Made by a program: the position numbers and the translations under genes. 64,000 nucleotides of DNA from NCBI RefSeq assembly GCF_001022965.1, contig NZ_LECZ01000027.1, forward strand, positions 1,020,303-1,084,302, in the 5' to 3' direction. Positions 25,612-35,174 of this stretch are shown one piece after another; position 1 is the first letter of the stretch, and every line of letters begins with the position of its first letter. The notes below the pieces were generated by a model, which made no database searches, was not told the DNA's origin, and was given only the letters and a program-made list of their open reading frames with translations. This DNA comes from Enterobacter genomosp. O. Its GTDB lineage: Bacteria > Pseudomonadota > Gammaproteobacteria > Enterobacterales > Enterobacteriaceae.

Positions 25612-26730
25612 ATGAGATACGACTTAATCATTATTGGTAGCGGCTCCGTGGGTTCCGCCGCCGGTTATTACGCGACACAGGCAGGTCTGAACGTCCTGAT
25701 GATTGACGCCCATCGTCCTCCCCATGCGGAGGGTAGCCATCATGGCGACACCCGCCTCATACGCCATGCGTATGGTGAAGGCGAGCGCTATGTGCCGCTG
25801 GTGCTTCGCGCCCAGACGCTGTGGGACGAGCTGGCGAAACAGACCGAAGAGCGTATTTTCGAGCGTACCGGGGTTATCAATCTTGGCCCGGCTCATTCGG
25901 AATTTCTCGCCGGCGTCGAACGCAGCGCGACTGCCTTTAATCTTGAGGTTGAAAAGCTTGACGCGGCGGCCATTATGGCGCGCTGGCCTGAAATTACCGT
26001 CCCGGACGATTATATTGGCCTCTTTGAAGCCAATTCCGGCGTGCTGCATTGTGAAACGGCGATCAAAACCTGGATCGACCTCGCAGCAAACGCAGGCTGC
26101 GCGCAGCTGTTCAACTGTCCGGTCGATGCCATCACGCATGACGCTGATGGCGTTACGGTGACCACTCTTGACGGCGAATACTCAGCGTCCCGCCTGCTGG
26201 TCAGTGCAGGAACCTGGGTCACGCGCCTGCTGCCGGACCTGCCGATCCAGCCGGTGCGCAAGGTCTTCTCCTGGTTCCAGTCAGATGGCCGCTACAGCGC
26301 GCAGAATAAATTCCCGGCTTTCACCGGGGAATTACCGAATGGCGATCAGTTCTACGGTTTCCCGTCCGAGAAAGACGCGTTGAAAATCGGTAAACACAAC
26401 GGTGGCCAGGTTATCTCCTCTCCTGAAGAGCGTAAACCCTTCGGCGCCTTCCCACAGGATGGCTCAGAAGCCTTCTCGTTCCTACGTAATATTCTTCCAG
26501 GGGTCGGTGGCTTACTGTATGGCGCGGCCTGTACCTACGACAATACGCCGGATGAAGACTTTATTATTGATACGCTGCCAGGGCATGACAACACCCTGCT
26601 GATTACCGGGCTGAGCGGTCACGGCTTTAAGTTTGCTTCCGTGCTGGGTGAAATCGCCGCGCAGTTTGCCCAGGGTATCACGCCGCAGTTTGATCTGGCG
26701 CCCTTCTCCCTCTCGCGTTTTAACGGATAA
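25612..26730 (+). CDS. solA: N-methyl-L-tryptophan oxidase SolA
   Basis: Flavoenzyme of the monomeric sarcosine oxidase family that oxidatively demethylates N-methyltryptophan and related N-methyl amino acids, producing hydrogen peroxide. It has 372 residues, as in E. coli. The N-terminal FAD dinucleotide fold is IIGSGSVGSAAGYYATQAGLNVLMID. The cysteine of LYGAACTYDNTPDEDFIID, near residue 308, is the covalent flavin attachment site. The C-terminal GLSGHGFKFASVLGE closes the FAD domain. Confidence 0.96.
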   Translation: MRYDLIIIGSGSVGSAAGYYATQAGLNVLMIDAHRPPHAEGSHHGDTRLIRHAYGEGERYVPLVLRAQTLWDELAKQTEERIFERTGVINLGPAHSEFLAGVERSATAFNLEVEKLDAAAIMARWPEITVPDDYIGLFEANSGVLHCETAIKTWIDLAANAGCAQLFNCPVDAITHDADGVTVTTLDGEYSASRLLVSAGTWVTRLLPDLPIQPVRKVFSWFQSDGRYSAQNKFPAFTGELPNGDQFYGFPSEKDALKIGKHNGGQVISSPEERKPFGAFPQDGSEAFSFLRNILPGVGGLLYGAACTYDNTPDEDFIIDTLPGHDNTLLITGLSGHGFKFASVLGEIAAQFAQGITPQFDLAPFSLSRFNG

Positions 26731-26734
26731 TCTC

Positions 26735-26763
26735 AAACGGGCTCCGGACATCGGGGCCCGTTT
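26735..26763 (+). terminator. solA terminator
   Basis: AAACGGGC and GCCCGTTT flank a 13-nt loop directly after solA; the stem is 8 bp and ends in TTT. Confidence 0.65.
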
Positions 26764-26789
26764 CATTCACACTGCTATTGCGGAGCGTT

Positions 26790-26903
26790 ATGCGCAGGAT
26801 CGTTAACTTTCTGATGAATAATATTCGCGAGCATTTTATGCTCTATCTCTTATTGTGGGCGCTGCTGGCGATTATTGATTTTGTTTACATTGTATTTTAT
26901 TGA
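26790..26903 (+). CDS. yceO: Small membrane protein YceO
   Basis: A 37-codon gene. The product has a short basic N-terminus with NNIREHFMLYL followed by a single hydrophobic segment (LLLWALLAIIDFVYIVFY), so a one-span inner-membrane protein is likely. It matches E. coli YceO, whose conserved core is NNIREHLMLYLFLWGLLAI, but is shorter at the N-terminus. It has the expected position between solA and yceJ. A GGAG ribosome site precedes the ATG. Function is unknown. Confidence 0.8.
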   Translation: MRRIVNFLMNNIREHFMLYLLLWALLAIIDFVYIVFY

Positions 26904-27111
26904 AAAGCCACATTGACAATAATTGACATTAACTTAGCTTTACTGAAACTCTCAATTTCATCTTGCACGAAGACATTGAATTACCTTTATCGATCCTATT
27001 CAAAAGCGCTGAAATAAATAAAATAAAAATCAATATACATTTATTTCAGTTGCAATATCATGCCTTCCCGTTCATTTTTACCCTTCGGTTAATTTGAAAA
27101 TGGACATTCTA

Positions 27112-27678
27112 ATGCAATTGCGTAACTCCTCCCGGCGCTACGGAATAATATCCATAAGTTTGCACTGGATATTTGCTATTGCCGTCTACGGTATGTTTGG
27201 ACTTGGGCTCTGGATGGTCACGCTCAGCTATTACGATGGCTGGTATCACCAGGCGCCGGAGTTACATAAAAGTATCGGTGTCCTGCTGATGCTGGGGCTG
27301 GTTTTTCGCGTGGTCTGGCGACATATTTCCCCGCCACCCGCCGCGCCGAAAACCCACGGTAAAATGACCCGCCTGAGTGCCGTTGCGGCGCATATCGCGC
27401 TTTATGCGCTGCTCTTCGCCATCCTGATTAGCGGCTACCTCATCTCGACGGCCGACGGTAAGCCGATTAGCGTCTTTGGTATATTTGACGTCCCGGCAAC
27501 GCTCAGCGATGCGGGCGTGCAGGCCGACACCGCCGGGGTTGTTCACCTCTGGCTTGCCTGGAGCGTCGTGATCCTGTCCGTGCTGCACGGGCTCGCCGCC
27601 CTCAAACACCACTTTATTGATAAAGACGATACGCTAAAGCGCATGCTTGGCCGCTCGTCCGTTGACTCTGGAGTATAA
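27112..27678 (+). CDS. yceJ: Cytochrome b561 family protein YceJ
   Basis: Inner-membrane di-heme cytochrome b561-type protein with four hydrophobic helices and conserved histidines (HWIFAIAVYG, HKSIGVLLMLG, HIALYALLF, HLWLAWSVV). The start at MQLRNSSRRYGII gives 188 residues, the E. coli length; upstream in-frame ATG and TTG codons exist, and the ribosome site is weak. It overlaps the neighbourhood of yceI (start 2 bp later) and is surely cotranscribed. The electron partner is unknown. Confidence 0.92.
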   Translation: MQLRNSSRRYGIISISLHWIFAIAVYGMFGLGLWMVTLSYYDGWYHQAPELHKSIGVLLMLGLVFRVVWRHISPPPAAPKTHGKMTRLSAVAAHIALYALLFAILISGYLISTADGKPISVFGIFDVPATLSDAGVQADTAGVVHLWLAWSVVILSVLHGLAALKHHFIDKDDTLKRMLGRSSVDSGV

Positions 27679-27679
27679 A

Positions 27680-28255
27680 ATGAAAAAACACCTGCTGGGT
27701 ATCGCACTGGGTTCTCTGTTATTTACCACCGGTTCCGCGGTGGCGGCTGATTATAAAATTGATAAAGAGGGCCAGCATGCTTTCGTCAATTTCCGTATTC
27801 AGCATCTGGGATATAGCTGGCTATACGGGACCTTTAAAGATTTTGACGGCACGTTCAGTTTTGACGATAAAAACCCTGCCGCCGATAAAGTCAATGTGAC
27901 TATTAATACTAACAGCGTCGACACGAACCATGCTGAACGTGATAAACACTTGCGCAGTGCGGAATTCCTGAATGTGTCGAAATTCCCGCAGGCCACCTTT
28001 ACCTCTACGGAAGTGAAGAAAGACGGTGATAAGCTCAATATTACCGGAAACCTGACGCTTAACGGCGTAACTAAACCGGTCACTCTTGATGCTAAATTAA
28101 TAGGTCAGGGAGACGATCCCTGGGGCGGGAAACGTGCAGGTTTTGAAGCCGCAGGTAAAATTCATCTGAAAGATTTCAATATCACAACGGATTTAGGCCC
28201 GGCGTCGCAGGACGTTGAGCTGGTTATTTCGGTCGAAGGGGTTCAGCAGAAGTAA
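27680..28255 (+). CDS. yceI: Periplasmic YceI family lipid-binding protein
   Basis: Secreted 191-residue protein; the start at MKKHLLGIALGSLLFTTGSAVAADYKID gives the E. coli length and a clear Sec signal peptide cleaved after VAA or AVA. The mature lipocalin-like barrel is known in homologues to bind isoprenoid quinones or fatty amides. The motifs AFVNFRIQHLGYSWLYGTFKDFDGTF and NGVTKPVTLD are diagnostic. It is coupled to yceJ, which suggests a shared redox or quinone role. In E. coli it is base and osmotically induced. Confidence 0.95.
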   Translation: MKKHLLGIALGSLLFTTGSAVAADYKIDKEGQHAFVNFRIQHLGYSWLYGTFKDFDGTFSFDDKNPAADKVNVTINTNSVDTNHAERDKHLRSAEFLNVSKFPQATFTSTEVKKDGDKLNITGNLTLNGVTKPVTLDAKLIGQGDDPWGGKRAGFEAAGKIHLKDFNITTDLGPASQDVELVISVEGVQQK

Positions 28256-28261
28256 TCATTG

Positions 28262-28292
28262 CGCCCGGCACGGTGAACACCTGCCGGGCGTT
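28262..28292. terminator. Terminator between yceI and trhO
   Basis: CGCCCGGCA and TGCCGGGCG form a 9-bp perfect stem around an 11-nt loop, between the convergent yceI and trhO genes. Confidence 0.7.
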
Positions 28293-28296
28293 ATCA

Positions 28297-29346
28297 TTAT
28301 TCCGGGTCGGGGATACCCAGTTTGGTATTCAGACGGCCGCGTGATTTATTGAAAATCTTATTGCCATTTTCACGTCCCGCGCGACGACGACGCTGCTCTT
28401 CTTCCGGCAAGACGCTCTCTTCACTGCACAGTTCGCTGCAGCAGCCGTTAAACTTCTCGGCACAGGCCGGGCACTGAATGAACAGCAGATGACAACCGTC
28501 GTTTTTACAGTTGGTATGGGTATCGCACGGCGCGCCGCACTGGTGGCACTGGGCAATCACGTCTTCAGAAATACGCTCCCCCATACGCTCGTCAAAGACA
28601 AAGTTTTTGCCGATAAAACGTACCGGTAAACCCTGCTCGCGGGCGCGGCGGGCGTACTCAATAATGCCGCCTTCAATGTGCCAGACCTTATTAAAGCCGT
28701 TGTGCTTCATCCACGCGCTGGCTTTCTCACAGCGGATACCGCCGGTGCAGTACATAACGATTTTTTTATCTTTATGTTCCTGCATCATCTCAACCGCTTT
28801 CGGCAGCTGCTCGCGGAAGGTGTCGGCCGGGATTTCCATCGCGTTCTCGAAGTGCCCCACTTCATACTCGTAGTGGTTGCGCATATCAATGAACACGGCA
28901 TCCGGATCGTCCAGCATCGCATTCACTTCCGCAGCCTTCAGATACTCACCGACGTCCGCCGGGTTAAACTCAGGGTCGTCAATGCCATCCGCCACGATGC
29001 GTTCACGCACCTTCATGCGCAGCACCCAGAAGGATTTCCCGTCATCATCCAGCGCAATGTTCAGGCGCAAGCCGTTGAGGGCCGGGTCGAACTGATAGAG
29101 ACAGTCGCGGAAGGCGCTCACTTTGCTTTCCGGTACGCTAATCTGCGCGTTGATACCTTCGCGGGCAAGATAGACGCGTCCGAAGACGTTCAGCGCCGTG
29201 AACGCCTGATAAAGCGCATCGCGGGTCGCCTGCGGATCGTCGATGGTGAAATATTTATAGAATGAGATGGTCGTGCGCGGTTCGGTTTCGGCCAACATAC
29301 GCGCTCTTAACATCTCATTCGATACGCGGTTGTGTAACACTGGCAT
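28297..29346 (-). CDS. trhO: tRNA uridine(34) hydroxylase TrhO
   Basis: Oxygen-dependent enzyme forming 5-hydroxyuridine at wobble position 34 of tRNA. It is the former YceA, a rhodanese-like protein. Of its 349 residues, an N-terminal UPF0176 domain is followed by a rhodanese domain with the catalytic loop MYCTGGIRCEKASAWM. A cysteine-rich tail (CHQCGAPC, CKNDGCHLLF, CPACAEKFNGCCSELC) looks like a metal site. It is divergent from lpxL with a 221-bp gap. Confidence 0.95.
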   Translation of the reverse strand: MPVLHNRVSNEMLRARMLAETEPRTTISFYKYFTIDDPQATRDALYQAFTALNVFGRVYLAREGINAQISVPESKVSAFRDCLYQFDPALNGLRLNIALDDDGKSFWVLRMKVRERIVADGIDDPEFNPADVGEYLKAAEVNAMLDDPDAVFIDMRNHYEYEVGHFENAMEIPADTFREQLPKAVEMMQEHKDKKIVMYCTGGIRCEKASAWMKHNGFNKVWHIEGGIIEYARRAREQGLPVRFIGKNFVFDERMGERISEDVIAQCHQCGAPCDTHTNCKNDGCHLLFIQCPACAEKFNGCCSELCSEESVLPEEEQRRRRAGRENGNKIFNKSRGRLNTKLGIPDPE

Positions 29347-29567
29347 GGTGTACAGTCCTGGAATCGTTAGAGAGAATTAAAAATCGGTCGGCATCATATA
29401 GCAAACAAAACCAATTTACATCCACACAATTTACGCTACATTTCACACACTCTGATTAATCAGGCATAACAATTGCTGTATTCGTGCACGTTTCGAAAGC
29501 AGATATTTTGGCTACGTCTCAAAAAATGAGACACTAGCAAAACAGGACGTTTGAACACAGGAAAGAC

Positions 29568-30494
29568 ATGACCCAGTTACCAAAATTTACTGCTGCGCTT
29601 TTGCATCCCCGCTATTGGTTGACCTGGCTTGGCATTGGCTTTTTATGGCTACTGGTACAGCTTCCCTACCCCGTTATTTTCCGGCTGGGCAAATCTCTGG
29701 GCCGTTTCGCGCAACTCTTTATGAAGCGCCGCGTCAGAATAGCGTACCGCAACCTTGAGCTGTGTTTTCCGCAGATGAGCGAATCTGAACGTCACGACAT
29801 GGTCTCGAAGAATTTCGAATCCGTCGGGATGGGGCTGATGGAAACCGGTATGGCGTGGTTCTGGCCGGACAAACGCATGGCCCGCTGGAGTGAAGTGACC
29901 GGAACCGGCATGGAACCGGTGCATACGCTTCAGGCTAATCAGACCGGCGTTCTGCTGATCGGCGTCCATTTTCTGACGCTGGAAATCGGGGCGCGTATGT
30001 TTGGCATGCAGGCGCCGGGCATCGGCGTTTATCGTCCAAACGACAACCCGGTCATCGACTTAATCCAGACCAATGGCCGCATGCGCTCCAACAAAAGCAT
30101 GATCGACCGTAAAGATCTGAAGGGCATGATCCGCGCGCTGAAGTCCGGTGAAGTTGTCTGGTATGCCCCCGACCACGACTACGGTCCGCAATCCAGCGTA
30201 TTTGTCCCCTTCTTCGCCGTTGAAGAGGCTGCCACGACGACCGGCACCTGGATGCTGGCGCGCATGTCCAAAGCCGCCATCGTGCCCTTTGTTCCCCGCC
30301 GTAAGCCGGATGGTTCGGGCTACGAGTTGATCATGCTGGAGCCGGAACTCGCGCCGCCGCTTGACGATGCAGAAACCACGGCGCGCTGGATGAACGGCGT
30401 TGTCGAGAAGTGCATCATGCTCGCGCCGGAGCAGTATATGTGGCTGCACCGCCGCTTTAAAACCCGCCCAAAAGGCACCCCGTCCCGCTATTGA
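29568..30494 (+). CDS. lpxL: Kdo2-lipid IVA lauroyltransferase LpxL
   Basis: Adds laurate to Kdo2-lipid IVA in late lipid A synthesis at the inner membrane. It has 308 residues (306 in E. coli). One N-terminal membrane segment (WLTWLGIGFLWLLVQLPYPV) is followed by the HX4E acyltransferase motif HFLTLE at H134/E139. The downstream arginine region (VYRPNDNPVIDLIQTNGRMRSN) and DHDYGPQSSVFVPFFA are also conserved. Former name htrB. Confidence 0.97.
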   Translation: MTQLPKFTAALLHPRYWLTWLGIGFLWLLVQLPYPVIFRLGKSLGRFAQLFMKRRVRIAYRNLELCFPQMSESERHDMVSKNFESVGMGLMETGMAWFWPDKRMARWSEVTGTGMEPVHTLQANQTGVLLIGVHFLTLEIGARMFGMQAPGIGVYRPNDNPVIDLIQTNGRMRSNKSMIDRKDLKGMIRALKSGEVVWYAPDHDYGPQSSVFVPFFAVEEAATTTGTWMLARMSKAAIVPFVPRRKPDGSGYELIMLEPELAPPLDDAETTARWMNGVVEKCIMLAPEQYMWLHRRFKTRPKGTPSRY

Positions 30495-30499
30495 TTTTC

Positions 30500-30531
30500 A
30501 GCATGCGGTCCTTCGGGCCGCATGCTGTTTT
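30500..30531 (+). terminator. lpxL terminator
   Basis: CAGCATGCGG and CCGCATGCTG, a 10-bp perfect stem around TCCTTCGGG, followed by TTTT. Confidence 0.85.
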
Positions 30532-30637
30532 AGCTTTAAAAGCTCCTTCTCATTGCGGCAATCATAACCCAGGCGCATAATTAGCAGGCTTATTACTCTA
30601 TGCCTCAGGTGCTCTGCACCTCATTATGCGGATTGTT

Positions 30638-31855
30638 ATGTCACCCTCAGATGCCCCCATAAACTGGAAACGTAACCTCACGGTTGCGTGGCTTGGCTGT
30701 TTTCTCACCGGCGCGGCGTTTAGCCTGGTCATGCCTTTCCTGCCGCTCTACGTCGAACAGCTGGGCGTAACGGGCCATAGTGCGCTCAATATGTGGTCCG
30801 GCCTGGTGTTCAGCATCACGTTTCTCTTTTCCGCAATTGCTTCACCCTTCTGGGGCGGCCTTGCCGACCGCAAGGGGCGAAAAATCATGCTGCTACGCTC
30901 GGCGCTGGGGATGGCGATTATCATGGCGCTGATGGGCGTGGCGCAGAACGTCTGGCAGTTCCTGATCCTGCGCGCGTTGCTGGGTCTGCTGGGGGGATTT
31001 ATTCCCAATGCGAACGCCTTAATCGCCACGCAAATTCCTCGCCATAAGAGCGGCTGGGCGCTGGGGACGCTCTCAACCGGTGGCGTGAGCGGTGCCTTAT
31101 TGGGGCCCCTGGCCGGTGGATTACTGGCAGATAGCTACGGCCTGCGGCCGGTCTTCTTTATCACCGCCAGCGTGCTTTTCCTCTGCTTTATCGTCACCCT
31201 GCTCTGCATTCGTGAAAACTTCACGCCCGTCGCCAAAAAAGAGATGCTCCACGCCAGAGACGTGCTGGCCTCGCTCAAAAACCCCAGGCTGGTGCTGAGC
31301 CTGTTCGTGACGACTTTGATTATTCAGGTCGCTACCGGTTCAATTGCTCCTATCCTGACGCTGTACGTTCGCGATCTGGCGGGCAACGTCAGCAATATTG
31401 CGTTTATCAGCGGGCTGATTGCCTCCGTGCCCGGCGTGGCCGCGCTAATTAGCGCCCCGAGGCTCGGGAAACTGGGTGACCGCGTTGGGCCGGAAAAGAT
31501 CCTGATCTGTGCGCTGGTGATTTCCGTGCTGCTGCTTATCCCCATGTCGATGGTGCAATCTCCCTGGCAGCTGGGCGTTCTGCGCTTTTTGCTGGGCGCT
31601 GCCGACGGGGCGTTACTGCCCGCCGTGCAGACCCTGCTGGTCTACAACTCCACGAACCAGATTGCCGGGCGTATCTTCAGCTATAACCAGTCGTTTCGCG
31701 ACATCGGTAACGTCACCGGACCGCTTCTCGGGGCTGGGATCTCCGCCAGCTTCGGTTTTCGCGCCGTCTTTATCGTGACGGCTGGCGTCGTGCTGTTCAA
31801 TGCAGTGTATTCGTGGTTCAGTTTATCCCGCGCGTTACGGCCCGTGACGGAATAA
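30638..31855 (+). CDS. mdtG: MFS multidrug efflux transporter MdtG
   Basis: Drug/proton antiporter of the DHA1 group, 405 residues (408 in E. coli), linked to fosfomycin and deoxycholate tolerance. The start at MSPSDAPINWKRNLTVAWLGC follows the family; an ATG four codons upstream is in frame. Motif A is GGLADRKGRKIMLLRS, and motif C-like glycines are in LSTGGVSGALLGPLAGG. In E. coli it belongs to the MarA/SoxS/Rob regulon; I did not identify a clear marbox here. Confidence 0.95.
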   Translation: MSPSDAPINWKRNLTVAWLGCFLTGAAFSLVMPFLPLYVEQLGVTGHSALNMWSGLVFSITFLFSAIASPFWGGLADRKGRKIMLLRSALGMAIIMALMGVAQNVWQFLILRALLGLLGGFIPNANALIATQIPRHKSGWALGTLSTGGVSGALLGPLAGGLLADSYGLRPVFFITASVLFLCFIVTLLCIRENFTPVAKKEMLHARDVLASLKNPRLVLSLFVTTLIIQVATGSIAPILTLYVRDLAGNVSNIAFISGLIASVPGVAALISAPRLGKLGDRVGPEKILICALVISVLLLIPMSMVQSPWQLGVLRFLLGAADGALLPAVQTLLVYNSTNQIAGRIFSYNQSFRDIGNVTGPLLGAGISASFGFRAVFIVTAGVVLFNAVYSWFSLSRALRPVTE

Positions 31856-31952
31856 GACGAACGCCTGACGGCTTATTTTCGCATTCATACTTGCAGAATC
31901 TGATATTCAGCTATTCTTTCCCTAAAACCATCTGAAAAACAGGGAGACACCG

Positions 31953-32327
31953 ATGACCATGTACGCCACGCTGGAAGAAGCTATTGATGCCGCTCGCGAA
32001 GAGTTCCTCGCCGACAACCCCGGCGTTGAGGAAGAAAATGCTGACGTGCAGCAGCTTAATATCCAAAAATACGTTCTGCAGGATGGGGATATTATGTGGC
32101 AGGCCGAATTCTTTGCCGATGACGGTGAAGAAGGGGAATGTTTGCCGGTCCTGAGCGGTGAAGGTGCGCAGGCCGTCTTTGATGGCGACTATGATGAAAT
32201 CGAGCTACGGCAGGAGTGGCTGGAAGAAAATACCCTGCACGAGTGGGATGAGGGCGAATTTCAGCTCGAGCCGCCGCTGGATACGGAAGAAGGTCAAACC
32301 GCAGCCGACGAATGGGACGAGCGTTAA
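31953..32327 (+). CDS. msyB: Acidic protein MsyB
   Basis: Very acidic 124-residue cytoplasmic protein, the same length as and nearly identical to E. coli MsyB. That protein was found as a multicopy suppressor of secY and secA defects. Acidic residues dominate (EEENADVQQ, DDGEEGEC, DYDEIELRQEWLEEN). No enzymatic motif is present. It converges on yceK with only 6 bp between the stops. Confidence 0.95.
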   Translation: MTMYATLEEAIDAAREEFLADNPGVEEENADVQQLNIQKYVLQDGDIMWQAEFFADDGEEGECLPVLSGEGAQAVFDGDYDEIELRQEWLEENTLHEWDEGEFQLEPPLDTEEGQTAADEWDER

Positions 32328-32333
32328 TTTACG

Positions 32334-32561
32334 CTACTCGTACGGGCCGTGGCTGGCATCGATGGGCAGCAGCAGCGTGTCAAAAATCAGCGAGAACGGC
32401 AGATCGAGCACGGTCAGATAGCGCCATGCGGAGTCGCGGACATCCCATTTCACGCCCGGGTAGTACTGATTCCCGTGGCCTTGCCCTGGAATGGTGCGAC
32501 TGATGATACTGCCGCAGCCGCTGAGCAGGCATGCCATCATGACGACGATGATTATTCTCAT
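32334..32561 (-). CDS. yceK: DUF1375 lipoprotein YceK
   Basis: Small outer-envelope lipoprotein, 75 residues. The signal MRIIIVVMMACLLSGC ends in the lipobox LSGC, and the mature part (YYPGVKWDVRDSAWRYLTVLDLPFSLIFDTLLLPID) is the DUF1375 signature. Function is unknown. It lies downstream of the opgGH operon terminator and converges with msyB. Confidence 0.93.
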   Translation of the reverse strand: MRIIIVVMMACLLSGCGSIISRTIPGQGHGNQYYPGVKWDVRDSAWRYLTVLDLPFSLIFDTLLLPIDASHGPYE

Positions 32562-32577
32562 GAGTAACCTCTAAAAA

Positions 32578-32634
32578 AATACCGGCGATTAAGCCGGTAT
32601 TTTATTTGGCGGGTAGCGCTTTGCTTACCCGCCC
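32578..32634 (-). terminator. Tandem terminator hairpins of opgGH
   Basis: Read on the minus strand after opgH: first a GGCGGGTA / TACCCGCC hairpin at 32609-32634, then AATACCGGC / GCCGGTATT at 32578-32602 followed by a T-run. The second has the full form of an intrinsic terminator. Confidence 0.8.
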
Positions 32635-32645
32635 TGCTTAACAAC

Positions 32646-35174
32646 TTACTTCGCCTTCAACGCCAGCGGGTTCAGCTTCAGTTCTTTATAGTAGTTTACC
32701 CACGAAGAGTATCTCTCCGGAGCGGACCACACCCGATAGTGAAGTCGCGCCATCGTGACCGGGTCGCTCAACAGCACCAGACGACGGTCGCGGTTGAGTT
32801 TTTCCGGGGTCTCGTTCAGCGCTTGCTCAACGTGACGATCGCGGGCAATCTCCAGCACGTGGCTGGCACGGTGACGTGCCGTCGCCATTGCCGTTGCCAG
32901 GGCGTTGAATGACGGGTTAAACACGGCGTGCATAAAGCCGTCATCCAGCGAGCGATTGCGGTTCTGCTCAAGATAGGTGTCGGTATCCACCAGCACCTGC
33001 GGCGGGGAGTACTCTTCCGGGATCAGGAACAGCTTCCAGCGTTTCGTGCGCAGCCCTACCGTTGAACGGCTGGAAATGACGGACACAAACGGCGACAGGA
33101 TCAGCGAGAAGACAATCGGTGCCAGCCAGAACAGGAAGCGCAGATCCAGCCAGGCCATCCCGGCCGCCCACACCAGACCCAGCAGCAGCTGAGAACCGTG
33201 GCGCATGAAGGCTTCGCTCCATGGCGTGGAATCGTCATCACGCTGCGGTGAGTTCCAGACCACTTCCCAGCCCAGGAACGCACTGACCACAAACACGGTG
33301 TGGAACAGCATACGCACCGGTGCCAGCAGCACGGAGAACAGCACTTCCAGCAGCAGTGAAAGGGTCACGCGGAAGAAACCGCCGTACTCTTTCGAGCCTT
33401 TGCACCAGATCAGGATGATGCTGAGCAGCTTAGGCAGGAACAGCAGCACCATGGTGGAAGCAAACAGCGCAATCGCCAGCTCGGGACGCCACTGCGGCCA
33501 CACCGGGAACAGCTGGCGCGGCTGCAGGAAGTATTGCGGCTCCGTCAGGGCATGGACGACCTGCAGCGCGGTCGAGAGCGCGAGGAACATAAACCACAGC
33601 GGTGCGGAGAGATAAGACATCACGCCCGTCAGGAACACCGCACGGTGAACCGGGTGCATCCCTTTTACCAGGAACAGGCGGAAGTTCATCAGGTTACCAT
33701 GGCACCAGCGGCGGTCACGCTTGAGCTCGTCCAGCAGGTTCGGCGGCAGCTCTTCGTACGATCCCGGCAGGTCGTAAGCAATCCAGACGCCCCATCCGGC
33801 ACGACGCATCAGCGCCGCTTCCACGAAGTCGTGCGACAGAATAGAGCCGGCAAACGAACCCTCACCCGGCAGCGGCGCCAGCGCACAGTGCTCAATGAAC
33901 GGCTTCACGCGGATAATGGCGTTGTGACCCCAGTAGTGCGATTCACCCAGCTGCCAGAAGTGCAGACCCGCCGTAAACAGCGGCCCGTAGACACGGGTGG
34001 CGAACTGCTGGCAGCGCGCATACAGCGTGTCCATACCGGACGCTTTTGGCGAAGACTGAATGATGCCCGCATTCGGGTTGGCTTCCATCAGACGCACCAG
34101 ACCGCTCAGGCAGTCACCGCTCATGACGGAGTCAGCATCCAGCACGACCATATAGCTGTACTGGTTACCCCAGCGACGGCAGAAGTCATCGATGTTACCG
34201 CTTTTACGCTTCACACGACGGCGGCGGCGACGGTAGAAGATCTGCCCTTCGCCCTGCACTTCTGCAATCAGCTCCATCCACGCTTTCTGTTCTGCCACGC
34301 AGATATCAGGGTTGTAGCTGTCGCTCAGGATGTAAACGTCGAAATGTTCCGCGTTGCCGGTGGCCTTGACGGACTCCCAGGTCGCGCGCAGACCCGCAAA
34401 TACGCGGTCAACGTCTTCGTTACAGATAGGCATAATCAGCGCGGTACGGTGCTCAGGATTGAGGGGTTCATCCCCGACCGTCGACGCTGAAATGCTGTAT
34501 TTGTCACGCCCCATCAGCAGCTGCAGGAAGCCCATCAGCGCGGTCCAGAAACCGGCCGATACCCAGCAGAAGAGGACAGCGAACAGCAGGAGGATGCCGC
34601 TCTGCAGAATATACGGCAGCAGCTGCATGAAGGAGACCCAGAGATCCTGGCCCATCATGTCCGTTGGGTTGATAAATGCCCAGCCCTGGTAAGGCAGGAT
34701 GGTTTTCATGTACCAGGTCGCGACGACCGTCTGCGCCAGCGTCAGAAGCAGCAGGATGTAGCGACGGATGGTCCCCACGGTACGCCATTTCTGTTCGGAC
34801 GCCTGCTCTTCTTTCGTCAGACGTGACAGATAGCGCGGCGTCACATCGCGCCCGCGCAGGCGATCCCAGAAGCGCCCAACCGGGTTGGTGCGCCATGGAT
34901 CGGGGAACATCGAGGAGCGCGTGGCCTTCGGCATCGCCTGAAGCTGATCGCGTCCTTCGTCGTCTTTAATCAACTGCCCTTCTGCCAGCGAGTCTGGCCA
35001 TGCCTGCTCCAGACGCGCCTTTACTGACCCGAGCGGCGTATCATCATCACGGGAAAACTGACGATGTTCACCATCCAGCGCGGTGTGAACCGCGCGGATG
35101 TCGCTCTTAGGCAGTGCCGCTTTCTCAATATCCGTCAGCGGCATGGCATCAATATATTCAGATGTATTATTCAT
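32646..35174 (-). CDS. opgH: Osmoregulated periplasmic glucan glucosyltransferase OpgH
   Basis: Inner-membrane processive GT2 enzyme that builds the beta-1,2-linked glucan backbone from UDP-glucose, and in E. coli also couples nutrient status to FtsZ. It starts at MNNTSEYIDAMPLTDIEKAAL (842 residues; 847 in E. coli). The UDP-binding and metal motif VLDADSVM and the acceptor-side motif RDRRWCHGN (QxxRW type) are present, with some eight membrane spans around the catalytic domain. The start overlaps the opgG stop by 8 bp, so translation is coupled. Confidence 0.96.
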   Translation of the reverse strand: MNNTSEYIDAMPLTDIEKAALPKSDIRAVHTALDGEHRQFSRDDDTPLGSVKARLEQAWPDSLAEGQLIKDDEGRDQLQAMPKATRSSMFPDPWRTNPVGRFWDRLRGRDVTPRYLSRLTKEEQASEQKWRTVGTIRRYILLLLTLAQTVVATWYMKTILPYQGWAFINPTDMMGQDLWVSFMQLLPYILQSGILLLFAVLFCWVSAGFWTALMGFLQLLMGRDKYSISASTVGDEPLNPEHRTALIMPICNEDVDRVFAGLRATWESVKATGNAEHFDVYILSDSYNPDICVAEQKAWMELIAEVQGEGQIFYRRRRRRVKRKSGNIDDFCRRWGNQYSYMVVLDADSVMSGDCLSGLVRLMEANPNAGIIQSSPKASGMDTLYARCQQFATRVYGPLFTAGLHFWQLGESHYWGHNAIIRVKPFIEHCALAPLPGEGSFAGSILSHDFVEAALMRRAGWGVWIAYDLPGSYEELPPNLLDELKRDRRWCHGNLMNFRLFLVKGMHPVHRAVFLTGVMSYLSAPLWFMFLALSTALQVVHALTEPQYFLQPRQLFPVWPQWRPELAIALFASTMVLLFLPKLLSIILIWCKGSKEYGGFFRVTLSLLLEVLFSVLLAPVRMLFHTVFVVSAFLGWEVVWNSPQRDDDSTPWSEAFMRHGSQLLLGLVWAAGMAWLDLRFLFWLAPIVFSLILSPFVSVISSRSTVGLRTKRWKLFLIPEEYSPPQVLVDTDTYLEQNRNRSLDDGFMHAVFNPSFNALATAMATARHRASHVLEIARDRHVEQALNETPEKLNRDRRLVLLSDPVTMARLHYRVWSAPERYSSWVNYYKELKLNPLALKAK

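Noticed and set aside
33534..34490. 318-codon open frame antisense to opgH
   Set aside because: Shadow of the opgH coding sequence; the opgH protein is near-identical to E. coli through the whole interval.
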